52,241 nucleotides of DNA from Gammaproteobacteria bacterium. Its GTDB lineage: Bacteria; Pseudomonadota; Gammaproteobacteria; Methylococcales; Methylococcaceae. Below, one piece after another: positions 1 through 8,923 of the stretch; the first letter of the stretch is position 1, and the number at the start of each line of letters is the position of its first letter. The DNA lies in NCBI GenBank assembly GCA_009922685.1, contig RFVA01000011.1, positions 1 to 52,241 of the forward strand, given 5' to 3'. The translations under genes and the position numbers were made by a program. The notes below the pieces were generated by a model. That model saw nothing but the letters and a program-made list of their open reading frames with translations. It ran no database searches and was not told where the DNA came from.

Positions 1-2378
1 AAGGTATTACCCATAATAATATCGCCAAGATGTTTCCCGAGTTGTTGTTGCTCATCATCGAGAGGGTGGTGAAAGGGGGTGCTATAGCCTGACAAGAGCG
101 AGAGACCGGCAGCGGCATAACTTTCCTTATCATCATTCATCAAACGGAGTTCCTGCCATTCTGCGCCAAGTTGAGTGGCATCTCCTCGAAGGCCTAAAGT
201 CCCAAGCGCTTGATCTAAGGCAGCCATTGAATCTGGGTTTGACGCAAGCCGGTGACCGATTTCACCCGCTCCGATCGAAACCCGCGTGCCATGATGTTCT
301 GAATCCGAAAGCGTTTTGGTATAAGTCCTTTGAGACTCCACGACGTCCGTCGCTGATGATCCAAGGCTATTCAATGCTTCTTGACCAACCCCTAAAGAGA
401 CGACCTCTCTAACCCCTTGCTGGATATCCTTCGAAATAGATTGGGCAAAATGAGTTTGCCAATCTCGGTCTGACCCGACCTTCGAACTGATGTCCATTGC
501 TATTTCATCCGCTTTTGACGCTTCAACATGAAATCGGTTTTGGAGTTGCCCTGATAGGCCTGATTGGAGTGAGAGCCCCCCCTCGCCACCTCGAAGACTG
601 CCATGCGCGGCGCTGCTTATCAAAGAGGCATAATCATCTCCACTCATGCCGGTCTCTCGATAGCGCTCCGCATAGGCTTCCCCAGTTTGGGCAATGAATC
701 GATCGGTTGCACTTTGGCTGGTTGAGATCCCTTTTGAAATATCTTCGCTCTCAAAGCCTTCTTCACGGCGCCCTTGTGAGAGACTCACTTGTTGCTGGAC
801 TTGTTGCATGAATTGTCTCGATGATCTTTCGGCGGCCGCATCGGCGGATTGAATACTCTGTCCGTGATTCTGAGTGATCTCGAAGGTTGGAAGAACGGCG
901 GCCGATCCGGCTCCCATTACTCCGGTTTGAGGGTTATGTTGGAATCCTGGGGACATGCTGATGAGGCCTGATGGGGTGATCACTGAGGGCGCTCCTACTT
1001 TTTCATCGATAAAATCCCCCGACTGCATTCGTCCTAAGAAATGAGTGGCGGTGATCGATCCACCATAGACCAGCATCAGCGCGATGGCCGGGGTCGAACT
1101 GGCTAGCATCCCCCCTACGGCAAGCCAATTTTCAAGCGTCCTGTCGAGTTGATAGAGCCCCATGATTGAAGGCAGCTCAAAAGCTGCACGTTGAAGGGCA
1201 TCCATGCTGTTGGTGGCTGATAAGGTGATATAGAGATTGATAATGGCCAAAATCGGCATCCACAGTTGAATCCACACCAACATGAGGAAATATTGACCCA
1301 TCATCTGAATCCCACGCCCCCCTAAGAGAAGTGTGAAGGTCATGATCGGTGTGATGGCAAAACTAAACCCTTCGATCCAAGCCATCATGGGTCGAACGAT
1401 TCGACTGAAAAGAGTTTCTTCCGCGGCCCATTGGGTATTGCGCTGAAGAATAGCCGTTTCAACCATCGCGGCTCGGGTGGCATGGAGACTGTCTTCGTGG
1501 CGGCGAATGACCCCCGCTTCAAACATCGGTAGCAGAGCGGCCGAGATCATATAATCCCTGGCGCCAAGTTGTCCTCGGGTCAAGGCATCAAGGGCTAATT
1601 GGAGGCGATCCATTGTCGGATGGGTTTTGCCAAGGCGGGCATCTAAGTGCTTTTCTAAGGCATTTAGCCCTTCTTGATTGAGATAAGCTTCGATCAGAGG
1701 CCAAGCGGCGCTGCAGGTTACGATGTCTTGCCGCTGCTTTAAATGCAGGGCCGTGGTATAGAGCTCTGAATCAAAACGGATCGCATCGAGTACTTTTGGC
1801 GTTCTCAATACCTGATCCATGGGCGTGATCCCAAGATCAACCCCGGTTAGGGTGCAATCCCTCACATACTCTGCCAGTGTCTCTTCAAGATCAGTCCCTG
1901 GGTTTGGACTGTTTGCACCCCCAAGATCCATTCGTGATTTCAGATTTCTGCGGACCGCCGTGATGATCTCAAGGGTGGCCGCAAACCCTTGCTGCGTCAT
2001 CCTCGGCGTACTGAAACCCTGTTCGAACAGCACGGTGAGTCGATAACCTAAAGTCGATAGGATCGAGCCGCTTACGGCAGGACCTAAGGGAACCTGATCG
2101 ACCAGTCTCATCTCGCCCGTGTAAGCATCTTCGATGGCAACCTGTGCCTTGGGCACGAATAGGGCGAGATAAAGTAGGAGGGCGGTGATCATGTTCTGGT
2201 AGGCGGGGCCCCGGCCTTCACTTTGCATCAAGCCCCGTACCATCATAAAAAGAACACCGATTAAAGCGCCGATTCCGGCGGCCATCTTAAAGTCGGCAGT
2301 GCTGCTGACCATGGCGAGACTTTGTAGGACGGTGGTCAAAAATGCGGCATCACCAATCGAATAAATCGTATACGTCAT
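1..2378 (-). CDS. traG: Conjugal transfer protein TraG, N-terminal ~790 residues (3' end outside window)
   Basis: In F-type type IV secretion, TraG is an inner-membrane protein whose N-terminal part helps pilus assembly and whose periplasmic C-terminal part acts in mating-pair stabilisation. The translation begins MTYTIYSIGDAAFLTTVLQS and shows hydrophobic stretches near residues 30-50, 65-80 and about 320-450. A long hydrophilic Ser/Gln/Glu-rich region follows, as expected of TraG. The frame stays open to base 1, so the C-terminus is not visible. The ATG at 2378 overlaps the traH stop by 4 bp, which means translational coupling in a traF-traH-traG order. Family assignment rests on the N-terminal sequence, topology and neighbours. 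Confidence 0.88.
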   Translation of the reverse strand, partial: MTYTIYSIGDAAFLTTVLQSLAMVSSTADFKMAAGIGALIGVLFMMVRGLMQSEGRGPAYQNMITALLLYLALFVPKAQVAIEDAYTGEMRLVDQVPLGPAVSGSILSTLGYRLTVLFEQGFSTPRMTQQGFAATLEIITAVRRNLKSRMDLGGANSPNPGTDLEETLAEYVRDCTLTGVDLGITPMDQVLRTPKVLDAIRFDSELYTTALHLKQRQDIVTCSAAWPLIEAYLNQEGLNALEKHLDARLGKTHPTMDRLQLALDALTRGQLGARDYMISAALLPMFEAGVIRRHEDSLHATRAAMVETAILQRNTQWAAEETLFSRIVRPMMAWIEGFSFAITPIMTFTLLLGGRGIQMMGQYFLMLVWIQLWMPILAIINLYITLSATNSMDALQRAAFELPSIMGLYQLDRTLENWLAVGGMLASSTPAIALMLVYGGSITATHFLGRMQSGDFIDEKVGAPSVITPSGLISMSPGFQHNPQTGVMGAGSAAVLPTFEITQNHGQSIQSADAAAERSSRQFMQQVQQQVSLSQGRREEGFESEDISKGISTSQSATDRFIAQTGEAYAERYRETGMSGDDYASLISSAAHGSLRGGEGGLSLQSGLSGQLQNRFHVEASKADEIAMDISSKVGSDRDWQTHFAQSISKDIQQGVREVVSLGVGQEALNSLGSSATDVVESQRTYTKTLSDSEHHGTRVSIGAGEIGHRLASNPDSMAALDQALGTLGLRGDATQLGAEWQELRLMNDDKESYAAAGLSLLSGYSTPFHHPLDDEQQQLGKHLGDIIMGNT

Positions 2379-3802
2379 GGGGATCTAGTCGATATCGAGC
2401 TTAGAGCATGTTGAAGTCCCCCATAATTTTTAGGTTTAAGGGTCAGGGCAAGATCTTGATAAAACCTCAAGAGGGATTGTGGGTTCCCAAAACGCCCACC
2501 AAGATCAGAAGAAACCTCATGACTATCCTTAACAACCTGATTTAAATGATCGTTGAGTCTTCCGGCATAAGCATGGTCGAGGTTAATGGCACTGATGCGA
2601 GCCGCATCCAGAAGATCGTGGATGAGACTTTTTGCCATTTCTATAGCGATGAGCGGTGCAGCTTCTTCAGCAAAGAGGTGGGCAAGCCCTTTATCTTCGC
2701 GCGCCAGATTTCTGAGCATCGCGCCTATGGCGCTTGGGGTAGCAGCCATGAAGGCTTCTTCATCCTTCGAGAGGGTTCCTTGATTGCTTGAAAACTTACC
2801 GACCAGACCGCCCATACCCTCCTCTCCTAGGAGGATGTTCCTGACTCTTCCATGGAGACCCACCAGGGTGTGACGTTCAATGACAGGATGGAGACAGCCA
2901 TCGACTTCTAAGGTGTCACAGCGGTAACACCGAATGACTGAAGAGGCACTTTCTGATCCGACTAAAAGATCCTTCAGTCCTATCAAAGGGGGTAACACGG
3001 TGACAGGAAGATTGGACCCTTTGCCATCAGGGCTTTGAACGGGTGGTTCTAGAATGAAGGAGCCCGTGATCGATAACAGCTCTTCGAGGAGCCCATCACC
3101 GCCTGACTTGAACCATGCTGCAACGTTTCCCTGATGAAGGGCACGCCAGATAAGATTTCCCTGAATATCTTGGGCGAACCGTTTTGGATCTGCGCGTTGT
3201 GCTTGCTCTAATGGGTCTCCTGCCAAGGTGTTTCCGGCCATACTGCCGAACACATCGCTCATCCCTTGGGATAAGGAAAGCGTCGACATCCTTGATTTGT
3301 TCTGGGTATCGATCGCTGACATACCATCGTTGACGAGACCTTGTGCGAGCTGGCAGGAATTTGAAAATAGCTGATTAAACTGTTGTACCTTTCGCTGGAG
3401 ATCCGTCATCACGCTTCCGCAATCAGGGCACATCGCGTTGATGGCGAGCTGAAAGGCATAGCCTCCCGCATTGCCGGCAATACTTCTCATCATCGTGACG
3501 AATTGATCAGAATTAATGAAAGAAAAGGAACCGCCGTAAAGATCAATGCCGCCACAGCCACCGCCAAAGGAGGGAGGGACGACACTGATGGGTTGAACTT
3601 GCATGATACGGTTTCGGATGGCGAGGGAACCGCCACTCAAGACGCCACGGCGCTGTGACATCACCGCCTCGGGTCTGGAGGTGTTGGTCATCGCGTTCAT
3701 CATGTGATCCATCTCTTGTTGCAGATTTCCTTCAGAATGTCCGCTCGCGTTCAAAAGAATCATAAAGAGCACCCAAGGGGGCAGGGCCTTCATGATGGTC
3801 AC
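2375..3802 (-). CDS. traH: Conjugal transfer pilus assembly protein TraH
   Basis: TraH is a periplasmic/outer-membrane-associated component of F-type conjugation that acts in pilus extension and retraction with TraF and TraW. The 475-residue product has an N-terminal signal-like segment, the family signature GGIDLYGGSFSFINSDQF near residues 83-100, CPDCG near 124-128 and further cysteines including a CYRC pair in the middle. These fit a disulfide-bonded periplasmic protein. The length matches the family (about 450-480). The start is GTG at 3802, giving a 4-bp overlap with traF; an in-frame ATG at 3793 is the alternative. It overlaps traG by 4 bp downstream. Confidence 0.92.
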   Translation of the reverse strand: MTIMKALPPWVLFMILLNASGHSEGNLQQEMDHMMNAMTNTSRPEAVMSQRRGVLSGGSLAIRNRIMQVQPISVVPPSFGGGCGGIDLYGGSFSFINSDQFVTMMRSIAGNAGGYAFQLAINAMCPDCGSVMTDLQRKVQQFNQLFSNSCQLAQGLVNDGMSAIDTQNKSRMSTLSLSQGMSDVFGSMAGNTLAGDPLEQAQRADPKRFAQDIQGNLIWRALHQGNVAAWFKSGGDGLLEELLSITGSFILEPPVQSPDGKGSNLPVTVLPPLIGLKDLLVGSESASSVIRCYRCDTLEVDGCLHPVIERHTLVGLHGRVRNILLGEEGMGGLVGKFSSNQGTLSKDEEAFMAATPSAIGAMLRNLAREDKGLAHLFAEEAAPLIAIEMAKSLIHDLLDAARISAINLDHAYAGRLNDHLNQVVKDSHEVSSDLGGRFGNPQSLLRFYQDLALTLKPKNYGGLQHALSSISTRSP

Positions 3803-4722
3803 GGTGACAGGGGTTGGTGTGCTCGGAGCGCATCCTCGGGGCTTGGCGCTGCGACAGGCTGTTCACCTTGAGTTTTCGTCCATAGATCATCGCTGAGAGA
3901 ACCCTCCCGATGCGCCATGATGAGGAGGCGCTGGATGAGGTCTTCAAGGGCGACCAACCCTTCGGCAATCGGGATAATGCGATGGGGTGGTTCGATAAAA
4001 AAGAGAGCCGGTGTGGTTGTGATTCCTAAAGCGTCTGCTTCCCCATGATGGGCTCTAAAAGAGGAGTAAAGTCCTGAAGGTAAGGGCTTTCCGTCCAGAG
4101 ACAGTGGGAGGATCTTGATCTGATGGCGGAGCTCAAGGCCTTTAATTAAAGGAGCCTGAAGATCGCAGTAACGACAATCGGAGCGGAAGGCAAAAAGAAG
4201 ACCGCCGCGCAGTGCGATAAGACTAAGGGCTTCATCGGTCGCTTCTCGGGCACTTCGGTTGGCTTCATGAACCCCGAAGGTACTCATGGGACGTCGCCGA
4301 TTTTCATCAAGGAGAGGATCTGAGAGAACCACTTCATGGGCCTTTTCGCTAAAGCGATGAGCTTTATCCATCAGAATTCGCTGCAACACAAAATAGTGGT
4401 GGAGATTCTCAGGGCTAGGGTCATCGATAGCTCGATCACGGAAAGCCCCTAATTCAGAGCGAAACCAAGCTGTTGAAAGGGGGGGTGGTTCAGGCTTTAA
4501 AACCTCTGAGGATTTGGCCTCAGGAGCCGGAATGCTCGGTGTATCTTCAGGCCTTTCAGGGTCCAGCACGGGGGAAGGGGAGACTTCTCGCCAGAACCAG
4601 CCGCGGGCCTTATCGCTATAGAAGGGTTCTTCGGTGGCGTGCGCCCTCAATGACGCCAGCAGCGAAAAGCCGTGTAAGAAGATTAAAAAGGCATGTGAAA
4701 TCAGATTCGACATGCCGGTCAT
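3799..4722 (-). CDS. traF: Conjugal transfer protein TraF, thioredoxin-fold pilus assembly factor
   Basis: TraF is a periplasmic thioredoxin-like protein needed for F-pilus assembly, probably through disulfide handling of partners such as TraH. The 307-residue product has an N-terminal hydrophobic signal segment (about 8-27), the family motif GWFWRE at 41-46, a Pro/Glu-rich linker (about 50-82) and a C-terminal thioredoxin fold with a CRYC active-site pair at 183-186. Many F-type TraF proteins have lost this CxxC, so here a redox activity is plausible. It is the first visible gene of the tra operon. The upstream neighbour, a formamidase on the same strand, is not a transfer gene. Confidence 0.88.
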   Translation of the reverse strand: MTGMSNLISHAFLIFLHGFSLLASLRAHATEEPFYSDKARGWFWREVSPSPVLDPERPEDTPSIPAPEAKSSEVLKPEPPPLSTAWFRSELGAFRDRAIDDPSPENLHHYFVLQRILMDKAHRFSEKAHEVVLSDPLLDENRRRPMSTFGVHEANRSAREATDEALSLIALRGGLLFAFRSDCRYCDLQAPLIKGLELRHQIKILPLSLDGKPLPSGLYSSFRAHHGEADALGITTTPALFFIEPPHRIIPIAEGLVALEDLIQRLLIMAHREGSLSDDLWTKTQGEQPVAAPSPEDALRAHQPLSP

Positions 4723-4782
4723 TGTGAACGTGCTTGCTGAAGCGTTTGTGCTCCAACATCACGAAATCGGCCAGTAACCTCA

Positions 4783-4810
4783 AGGGGGGCAGATGATGGT
4801 ATGCCCCCCT
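4783..4810. terminator. Perfect 8-bp inverted repeat, possible terminator between formamidase and traF
   Basis: AGGGGGGC at 4783-4790 pairs perfectly with GCCCCCCT at 4803-4810 across a 12-nt loop. It lies 8 bp after the formamidase stop on the minus strand and about 60 bp before traF. Neither strand shows a U-rich tail, so intrinsic termination would be weak. Attenuation, RNA end protection or a protein-binding site are alternatives. Confidence 0.45.
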
Positions 4811-4817
4811 AAAAGGA

Positions 4818-6503
4818 TTAGGGTTTATCGAGTAGGCTTTTGGGGAAGCGGCAGCTGACCGCATAAGGGCCGCTGTAGGGCTCGCTCATCGAATAGGAAA
4901 AACCTGCCGCAATGTTAGGTCGCCCGATCCTACAATCCATTGCGAAGGTGGCCAAGGTGTAAGTTTCACCCCGTGAAATGCCCAAAGGTCCCGAGGCATG
5001 ATTGATCAACTCATAGGCGGCGTTCTTCATCGCCGTCAAAAGATCCGAAGGGTGAGTTTGATAGCTGACCCAATACTTTGCCGAATCTTGCTTCAATACA
5101 TCGGGCGATTTGGGAGCCCTTAGTGTCTTAGGGAGGAGGCAGTAGGCTCCATTGACTTCATCGACCACCTCTGAGATAGGACAATCCCAATGCTTCATCA
5201 GATAGACCGTCGCGGCGGCATCATCAAGACCATACTTTGCCATGATGAAACGATGTGTCTCCTGTAGGAGTTTCTGCATCGCGGTATTCATGTTGAGATC
5301 ATAGCCGATGGTTGCCCAGTTTTTCTTCGTTTCGATGATGGGCCACTCTCCCAATTCCGGACGATCCCGGGTATGGACGAGATCAATGGTGACGTTGAGT
5401 TCAGGGTAGGCGGTTTCAAGGGCATCCAGATCAATCTCGCCATTACCTTGAGCGGCATGAGAATCGCCGGTCCAGATCATCGCACCGTCTTCAAAAACGG
5501 GAAGGTAGGTCGTCGATCCTGCCGTCATTACAGGGATATCGAGGTTGCCACCCCATGGGCCTGGCTGTTTGGTATCACACCCTTTGGGCATGTTGAGAAT
5601 GCCGGGAATGGGGACGCACCAGCCGGGACTGGTGCTGCTCGACGCCGAATTGCTCGGGTCGTAGTAGGGGAGAGCAATATCCTCTTTAGAACGCGCGACA
5701 GCGAGAACCCCAGGGAAAGGCCGCAAAGGGATTGTAATATGGTCGTTGAACTTGGCCGTCATCTTTTCGTTATCGAGGTAATAACTGTCGATGAACGCGG
5801 GTCTTGGATTTGGCCAAATCATCTGAGAGACCGTGTCAACAGCTCCTGATGGGAGTAAAGGATATTGAGGAAACAATCCTGCTGAGTCGCCACTGTTATT
5901 CGTCGCATAACTGAGCATGCGGATCTTATTGATATGGACGGCCACAAAATCAACCGGCCTCTGACCGAACTGAGGGGCTAGAGCGCCATTCACCTTGATG
6001 GGTCCCGTCATGGTGTGGGGGCCGCGACCATTTACCGCCCCATTGATATAGCTCAACTTATCGATCGTGATACCTGGAACTACTTGCCCCCCCCCTGCGA
6101 CCACCGTTTCAATAGCAACGCTATCACCAGGGGCGATTTCAAGGGCAGGTGGCTCATCCGAGCTATAGTCAAAAAACCCCCAAGTTGTGGTGGCGGGAGA
6201 TGCAGGGAGGATCCACGTGCGGTTCATCCCGCTTTTGATGGTTCTAACCTCCATATTGGGTTGATAGAGGGGGCCCTTAAACATAACATTTGGAAATGGA
6301 ATCGGTGCGGGTTGACGGTAGCAGGGCGTGCCGTTAGTCGATTTGCCGGATGTTTGGTTGCAGGTCTCAAGAGGAACCCATGCAGGCAGCCCGTCATTAT
6401 CAGGGGTAACGGGTGCCCGTGTGTCGGCGACCGCATTTCCTACAATGCCAAGAAGCAACATGGGAAGAAGGACACGTTTTTTTCTTAGAATTATGCTGAC
6501 CAT
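4818..6503 (-). CDS. Exported acetamidase/formamidase family protein
   Basis: Members of the acetamidase/formamidase family hydrolyse short-chain amides to ammonia plus the acid. The 561-residue product has a cleavable signal peptide (basic start MVSIILRKKR, hydrophobic core, VADT cleavage region near 27). The family core includes GGNLDIPVMTAG and GDSHAAQGNGEIDL in the middle third. This matches the GGNMD and GDGHAAQGDGE blocks of cytosolic formamidases, with Ser replacing Gly in GDSH. It is longer than typical enzymes (about 400), because of the signal peptide and an extra region with Cys, Pro and Ser. Export suggests periplasmic amide use or a different substrate. It is monocistronic on the minus strand and followed by an inverted repeat. 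Confidence 0.85.
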   Translation of the reverse strand: MVSIILRKKRVLLPMLLLGIVGNAVADTRAPVTPDNDGLPAWVPLETCNQTSGKSTNGTPCYRQPAPIPFPNVMFKGPLYQPNMEVRTIKSGMNRTWILPASPATTTWGFFDYSSDEPPALEIAPGDSVAIETVVAGGGQVVPGITIDKLSYINGAVNGRGPHTMTGPIKVNGALAPQFGQRPVDFVAVHINKIRMLSYATNNSGDSAGLFPQYPLLPSGAVDTVSQMIWPNPRPAFIDSYYLDNEKMTAKFNDHITIPLRPFPGVLAVARSKEDIALPYYDPSNSASSSTSPGWCVPIPGILNMPKGCDTKQPGPWGGNLDIPVMTAGSTTYLPVFEDGAMIWTGDSHAAQGNGEIDLDALETAYPELNVTIDLVHTRDRPELGEWPIIETKKNWATIGYDLNMNTAMQKLLQETHRFIMAKYGLDDAAATVYLMKHWDCPISEVVDEVNGAYCLLPKTLRAPKSPDVLKQDSAKYWVSYQTHPSDLLTAMKNAAYELINHASGPLGISRGETYTLATFAMDCRIGRPNIAAGFSYSMSEPYSGPYAVSCRFPKSLLDKP

Positions 6504-6591
6504 TCTTTGGTGCTCCCTTACATCGTTAGATTGTTTCTGAAAACCATCAAGACCCGGTTGTTTTTAAGTCATTTAGGGGCTTATAGCAAAT

Positions 6592-7854
6592 CTATTCTCT
6601 CGGCTCATGACGATCAATGACCGCGGCAGCGAGACTATTTCCCAATACATTGGTCGCACTTCGACCCATATCGAGTAAAGGATCAATGCCCAAAATCAAT
6701 AACAAACCCGCCTCAGGAATTTGAAAATGAGTCAGGGTCGCCGATATCACCAGCAGGGAGGCTCTTGGAACGCCGGCGACTCCCTTACTGGTGATGAGCA
6801 ACATGAGGAGCATGACCAATTGATCGCTGAGGGGCATGTCGATGCCATAGGCTTCAGCGATAAAAAGGGTCGCAAACGTCATGTACATCATGCTGCCATC
6901 GAGATTGAAGGAATAGCCCAAGGGTAAGACCATCCCGACCACCCGCTCCCTGCAGCCAAAGGCTTCAAGTTGACGCATCAAAAGAGGGTAAGCAGCTTCA
7001 CTGCTCGCCGTTCCAAAAGCGAGCAGCATTGGATCTTTAATCAGTAGAAGTAGATGGCGCACAGAGGCGCCCATGAGCAGCCGCCCGATCAGAATCAAGA
7101 CCCCCCAAAGCATCAGGAGGCCAGCATAAAATTCGATCATCAAAAGGCCATAGGTCGCCAAAATGCTGATCCCTTGGACCGCGATGACGCTCGCGATGGC
7201 TGAGAAGACAGCAGCGGGCGCGATCTTCATGATCATTCCGGTGAGCTGGAACATCACCAAAGCCAGTGATTCAAGGAGCACAAAGAGAGGTTGAGCCGGA
7301 GCGCCTAACGAGCCTCCTGCAAGCCCAAATAAGACGGAAAAGACCACGATCTGAAGGATTTCATTATGGGCCAAAGCGTCCGTAATGCTGGCAGGGACCA
7401 GATGCTCAAGGAAACCCTCGAAGGAGAGAGAGTCTGAAGGGCCCTTGATGCTGGTCACCGCCTCTGGAAGGGGAAGGTGGAGCGCCGTTCCAGGGTGGAG
7501 GAGGTTTACCAACAGCATGCCGAGACAGAGGCTTAGGAGCGATGCGGAGAGAAACCAGGTCATTGCCCGAAGACCAATCCGGCCCACCGCAGTCCCCGTC
7601 CCCATTTGACCCACTCCTACGGTCAGAGTAGCCAGGACTAATGGACCAATTAGGAGCTTAATCAATCTTAAAAAGAGATCGGTGAAGGCCCTTAGGCCCC
7701 TGATCACCACATCCATGGCGGAAGGATCGATGACCGGTTTGAAGAAGCTGAGGCAGGAACCCACAAGGATCCCCAAGAGAACGGCCACAAGCACCCTTTG
7801 TGTGATGATCTTGCTGTCTTGAGCGCTATTGTTTGATGAGTGCTTGACGTTCAT
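6592..7854 (-). CDS. Dicarboxylate/amino acid:cation symporter (DAACS family)
   Basis: This inner-membrane Na+ or H+ symporter takes up C4-dicarboxylates or acidic amino acids. The 420-residue product has about eight hydrophobic segments. It carries the first hairpin signature TASSEAAYP, the cation/substrate motif NLDGSMMYMT (canonical NxDGT), and the second hairpin region SKGVAGVPRASLL, followed by a D-x3-R-x3-N helix (DMGRSATN). Length and motif order match GltP/DctA relatives. The motifs alone do not decide between glutamate/aspartate and succinate-type substrates. The ATG overlaps the stop of the upstream srkA-like gene by 4 bp, so the two are co-translated. Confidence 0.93.
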   Translation of the reverse strand: MNVKHSSNNSAQDSKIITQRVLVAVLLGILVGSCLSFFKPVIDPSAMDVVIRGLRAFTDLFLRLIKLLIGPLVLATLTVGVGQMGTGTAVGRIGLRAMTWFLSASLLSLCLGMLLVNLLHPGTALHLPLPEAVTSIKGPSDSLSFEGFLEHLVPASITDALAHNEILQIVVFSVLFGLAGGSLGAPAQPLFVLLESLALVMFQLTGMIMKIAPAAVFSAIASVIAVQGISILATYGLLMIEFYAGLLMLWGVLILIGRLLMGASVRHLLLLIKDPMLLAFGTASSEAAYPLLMRQLEAFGCRERVVGMVLPLGYSFNLDGSMMYMTFATLFIAEAYGIDMPLSDQLVMLLMLLITSKGVAGVPRASLLVISATLTHFQIPEAGLLLILGIDPLLDMGRSATNVLGNSLAAAVIDRHEPRE

Positions 7855-8900
7855 GAAGGGAGGCTATCCTGTCCGTGATGACGGTGAGATTGCATGGCGT
7901 TGATTTGTTCTTCAAGTTCCCGGCAGCGCTCCTCCCAATAGCCCGTCGTTCCGAACCAGGGGAAGGCTTTAGGAAAGGCAGGGTCATTCCAGCGCCTTGA
8001 AATCCAAGCGGCATAGTGGATCAGCCTTAGGGTTCTTAAGGCCTCTACTAGATGGAGTTCCCGTCCATTAAAGTGTCTAAAGGTCTCATAGCCTTCCAAG
8101 AGCAGGTCGAGATCGAGTTGTTGTTCTCGGCGATTACCGTTGAGCAGCATCCAAAGATCCTGAACGGCGGGGCCCATCCGGCTGTCATCGAAATCGACCA
8201 GTAAAGGGCCATCCGTTGACCAGAGTACGTTTCCTGGGTAGGCATCACCATGAAGACGAAGGGCTTCGATGGGGCCCGCTTGATCATAAGCTTGCTGGAT
8301 GGCGATCAGAGCTTCTGAGGAGATCGCCTCATAGTTTTTTAGGGTCTCATTGCCCATGAGACCTAACGTTAAAATGGCGTTTCGGGGTTCGATCCCAAAG
8401 GATTCAATATCGATTTTAGGGCGGTGGACATAGGGCTTTTGGGCACCAATGAGATGGACTCTAGCCATCAGGCGCCCCATCCGTTCCACATCATCCGGAT
8501 CATTCAATTCAGGGGCATACCCCCCCCTTCTTGGAAAAGAGGCGAAACGAAATCCGCCAAAGTGATGAAGCTTTTCTCCGGCAGGATTGGGAAGGGCTTT
8601 GACCACCGGTAGTTCATCGTTAGCGAGTTCTTCTAGAAACTCCAGTTCCTCTTGAATCGCTTCATCAGACCAGCGCTCTGGTCGATAAAATTTGGTGACG
8701 ATGAATTCACCGGAATCAAGGCCCACCTGAAAGACACGATTTTCATAGCTATTGAGAGCCAGTAGACGGCCATCAGGCTCAAAGCCATGGGCTTCGAGGG
8801 CACTTAGGATAACGTCTGGGGTAAGACCATCGAAGGGGACGGGACCACCCTCTGGGTGGTCCTTGGGGTCCTCGGCGGCTTCCAATCGATTAAAGGGCAT
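7851..8900 (-). CDS. srkA: Stress-response Ser/Thr protein kinase SrkA (YihE/RdoA family)
   Basis: SrkA is an aminoglycoside-phosphotransferase-fold kinase that protects against stress-induced death in E. coli. The 349-residue product has the nucleotide-binding region with NRVFQVGL and FIVTKFYRPERWS. The catalytic loop is LHGDAYPGNVLW (Asp and Asn of HGDxxxGN), and the Mg2+-binding LVDFDDSRMGPAVQDLW follows near residue 215. All are very close to YihE. E. coli SrkA is about 328 residues; the extra length is an N-terminal extension and a C-terminal His/Gln tail. It is upstream of, and overlaps, a DAACS symporter gene, whereas in E. coli the partner is dsbA. A role of the kinase with the transporter is only a guess. 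Confidence 0.92.
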   Translation of the reverse strand: MPFNRLEAAEDPKDHPEGGPVPFDGLTPDVILSALEAHGFEPDGRLLALNSYENRVFQVGLDSGEFIVTKFYRPERWSDEAIQEELEFLEELANDELPVVKALPNPAGEKLHHFGGFRFASFPRRGGYAPELNDPDDVERMGRLMARVHLIGAQKPYVHRPKIDIESFGIEPRNAILTLGLMGNETLKNYEAISSEALIAIQQAYDQAGPIEALRLHGDAYPGNVLWSTDGPLLVDFDDSRMGPAVQDLWMLLNGNRREQQLDLDLLLEGYETFRHFNGRELHLVEALRTLRLIHYAAWISRRWNDPAFPKAFPWFGTTGYWEERCRELEEQINAMQSHRHHGQDSLPS

Positions 8901-8923
8901 CAGAGCTTCCGCGGGAGGGTTAC

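Noticed and set aside
5373-6488. Long plus-strand frames inside the formamidase gene
   Set aside because: Antisense shadows; the minus-strand protein carries clear family motifs over the same bases.
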